Of a stretch of 16,986 nucleotides of DNA, positions 15,803 to 16,986 are shown in pieces. The notes beneath the pieces were generated by a model. That model did no database searches. It was not told the DNA's origin and saw only the letters and a program-made list of their open reading frames with translations. This stretch comes from Clostridia bacterium (lineage in GTDB: Bacteria > Bacillota_A > Clostridia > Oscillospirales > CAG-272): assembly GCA_017462445.1 (NCBI GenBank), contig JAFTRB010000141.1, positions 1 through 16,986 of the forward strand, given 5' to 3'. Position numbers and translations under genes: made by a program. The first letter of the stretch is position 1. The number at the start of each line of letters is the position of its first letter.

Positions 15803-15831
15803 ATTTTAACATATATTTCGAGCAATTGCAA
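15803..15831 (-). promoter_or_regulatory. Promoter of the coiled-coil gene
   Basis: On the minus strand TTGCAA (15831-15826), a 17-nt spacer and TAAAAT (15808-15803) lie about 50 nt before ATG 15751. Confidence 0.7.
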
Positions 15832-15866
15832 TATTTATTTTTTTAATATGCGTCTTTTTGCAGTCA

Positions 15867-15882
15867 GAGGATAGCTATCCTC
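15867..15882. promoter_or_regulatory. Perfect 16-bp palindrome in the divergent control region
   Basis: GAGGATAGCTATCCTC is self-complementary. It sits midway between the promoters of the coiled-coil gene and the aldolase, so it could be an operator. One palindrome of this size is not rare by chance in 17 kb. Confidence 0.3.
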
Positions 15883-15922
15883 CCCGTCAGGGAAAAAGGA
15901 AAATACCCGGGCGCACAGCATA

Positions 15923-15957
15923 TCAATTTTTGCAATGGTAATGTCAATATTTGCAAT
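15923..15957. promoter_or_regulatory. Two 14-bp direct repeats upstream of the KDPG aldolase promoter
   Basis: TCAATTTTTGCAAT (15923-15936) and TCAATATTTGCAAT (15944-15957) differ at one base and are 21 bp apart, two helical turns. The second abuts the -35 of the aldolase promoter, a good position for tandem binding of a regulator. Confidence 0.5.
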
Positions 15958-15985
15958 TGAAAGGGGGCGGATATTATAGTACAAT
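15957..15985 (+). promoter_or_regulatory. Promoter of the KDPG aldolase gene
   Basis: TTGAAA (15957-15962), a 17-nt spacer and TACAAT (15980-15985) precede an AGGAG site (16011-16015) and ATG 16024. Confidence 0.7.
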
Positions 15986-16023
15986 ATATGAGGAAAATAA
16001 AAATACATAGAGGAGAAACTCTG

Positions 16024-16986
16024 ATGAACGACATGATTAAAGAACTCTACTCCATTGGCCTTATCCCGGTTATCAAGATTGAGAACCCTGACGATGCGGT
16101 TCCGCTTGCAAAGGCTCTTATCGACGGCGGTCTTCCCGCTGCCGAGATAACCTTCCGCACCAAGTGCGCTGCTGAGGCTATCAAAAATATTACCGAGGCA
16201 TTCCCCGAGATGCTTGTTGGCGCGGGCACTGTGCTTACCACCGAGCAGGTTGACGCAGCCATCGCCGCAGGCTCAAAGTTCCTCGTTTCCCCCGGTCTTA
16301 ACCCCAAGGTTACATCCTACTGCCTGAGCAAGGGCGTTCCCATGCTCCCCGGCTGCTCTAACCCCTCCGATGTAGAGGCGGCTCTCGAGCTTGGACTTAC
16401 CACCGTTAAATTCTTCCCTGCCGAGGCTGCGGGCGGTCTTAAGATGCTTAAGGCTATGGCCGCTCCCTACGGTCAGCTTACCTTTATGCCTACCGGCGGA
16501 CTCAATGCTGACAACCTTCTTGACTACCTCAAGTTCAACAAGATCGTTGCCTGCGGCGGCTCCTTCATGGTTAAGGATGAGCTTATCAAGGAAAAGAAGT
16601 GGGACGAGATCACCGCTCTTACAAGAAATGCAGTGAAGGCTATGCTCGGCCTCGAGTTCACCCACATCGGTATCAACAACGATTCCAAGGAAGAGGCAGA
16701 AAAGGGAGCAAAGCTCTTCTCGCTTATGTTCGGTATGCCCCTGCGCGAGACCAGCAAGTCCACCTTCGCAGGCGAGGCGTTCGAGCTTATGCACAGCAAG
16801 GGCCCCGGCGCACACGGCCACATCGGCATCCGCACCAACTTTGTTGACCGCGCGATTGCTTACTTCACAAGAATGGGCTTTGAGTTCGATGAGAGCAGCA
16901 TCACCTACGATGCAAAAACAGGCAAGCCTAAGTTCGTTTACTTCAAGGACGAGATCGCAGGATTTGCAATTCATCTTGTACAGAAA
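16024..16986 (+). CDS. KDPG/KHG aldolase fused to a VOC-like C-terminal domain (3' end beyond window)
   Basis: Cleaves 2-keto-3-deoxy-6-phosphogluconate to pyruvate and glyceraldehyde-3-phosphate, and perhaps 4-hydroxy-2-oxoglutarate. Residues 1-205 are the class I aldolase barrel: E41 and R45 in AEITFRT, GAGT at 67-70, Schiff-base K129 in VKFFPAEAAGG, and PTGG at 156-159. These align at a constant offset of 4 with E. coli Eda E45, R49 and K133 (recalled). Residues 211-321 are an extra domain with a VOC/glyoxalase pattern (FTHIGI, FELM, HGHIGIR, FAIHLVQ). H214, E254, H266 and H317 are at possible metal positions. AGGAG precedes the ATG behind a clear promoter. The frame is open at the window end, probably within a few codons of the true stop. 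With UxuA it covers two steps of hexuronate use. Confidence 0.93.
   Translation, partial: MNDMIKELYSIGLIPVIKIENPDDAVPLAKALIDGGLPAAEITFRTKCAAEAIKNITEAFPEMLVGAGTVLTTEQVDAAIAAGSKFLVSPGLNPKVTSYCLSKGVPMLPGCSNPSDVEAALELGLTTVKFFPAEAAGGLKMLKAMAAPYGQLTFMPTGGLNADNLLDYLKFNKIVACGGSFMVKDELIKEKKWDEITALTRNAVKAMLGLEFTHIGINNDSKEEAEKGAKLFSLMFGMPLRETSKSTFAGEAFELMHSKGPGAHGHIGIRTNFVDRAIAYFTRMGFEFDESSITYDAKTGKPKFVYFKDEIAGFAIHLVQK

Noticed and set aside
16273..16974. 233-residue minus-strand frame opposite the KDPG aldolase
   Set aside because: It is antisense to an unmistakable aldolase active site.

Overview
The window looks like chromosome of a Clostridia-type Bacillota, probably a gut polysaccharide degrader in or near the Oscillospiraceae. 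The case rests on strong AGGAGG-type ribosome binding sites, AT-rich intergenic gaps with sigma-A-like promoters (TTGACA or TTGAAA, 17 nt, TAAAAT), rho-independent terminators, an rsmG gene next to a ParB/Noc-like gene, and many carbohydrate enzymes without signal peptides. The lineage is inferred, not proven. No tRNA, rRNA, CRISPR array, insertion sequence or phage gene was seen.

Layout. At 1-1014 (+) is the end of mannonate dehydratase (uxuA), closed by a terminator shared with the operon converging on it. At 8155-1088 (-) lies a compact five-gene operon: two GH78-type alpha-L-rhamnosidases overlapping by 8 nt, an aldo/keto reductase with C-terminal [4Fe-4S] motifs, a DUF362 protein with a two-cluster ferredoxin domain, and a small two-helix YcxB-like membrane protein. 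A good promoter lies at 8187-8215. Divergent from it, at 8408-10174 (+), is a Na+/phosphate cotransporter with a PhoU-like tail, ending at a bidirectional terminator. At 11708-10249 (-) is a two-gene operon of an SGNH carbohydrate-esterase-like hydrolase and methylglyoxal synthase (mgsA). Its near-consensus promoter faces an equally good promoter for rsmG (11866-12603, +). After a terminator comes a 162-residue gene with only the HTH part of ParB/Noc (12807-13295, +). Next is a 263-bp non-coding stretch holding a degenerate tandem intergenic repeat and a terminator. At 15751-13559 (-) is an unrecognised 730-residue protein with a duplicated N-terminal domain, an acidic linker, a long coiled coil and a C-terminal domain. 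A divergent control region (15752-16023) carries 21-bp-spaced direct repeats ahead of a KDPG aldolase with a C-terminal VOC-like domain (16024 to the window end, +).

How the genes fit together. UxuA makes 2-keto-3-deoxygluconate from mannonate, and the KDPG aldolase cleaves its phosphorylated form, so the two ends of the window belong to one hexuronate route; the kinase is not here. Intracellular rhamnosidases and a putative deacetylating esterase fit use of imported pectin (rhamnogalacturonan) or plant-glycoside fragments. The Fe-S reductase and DUF362-ferredoxin may handle a redox step tied to rhamnoside use, but that is inference. MgsA is a glycolytic overflow bypass.

The most unusual sequence signal is a 16-bp dyad, GTAAA-N6-TTTAC. 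It occurs exactly three times and once with one mismatch, each time on or just after a gene's stop codon.
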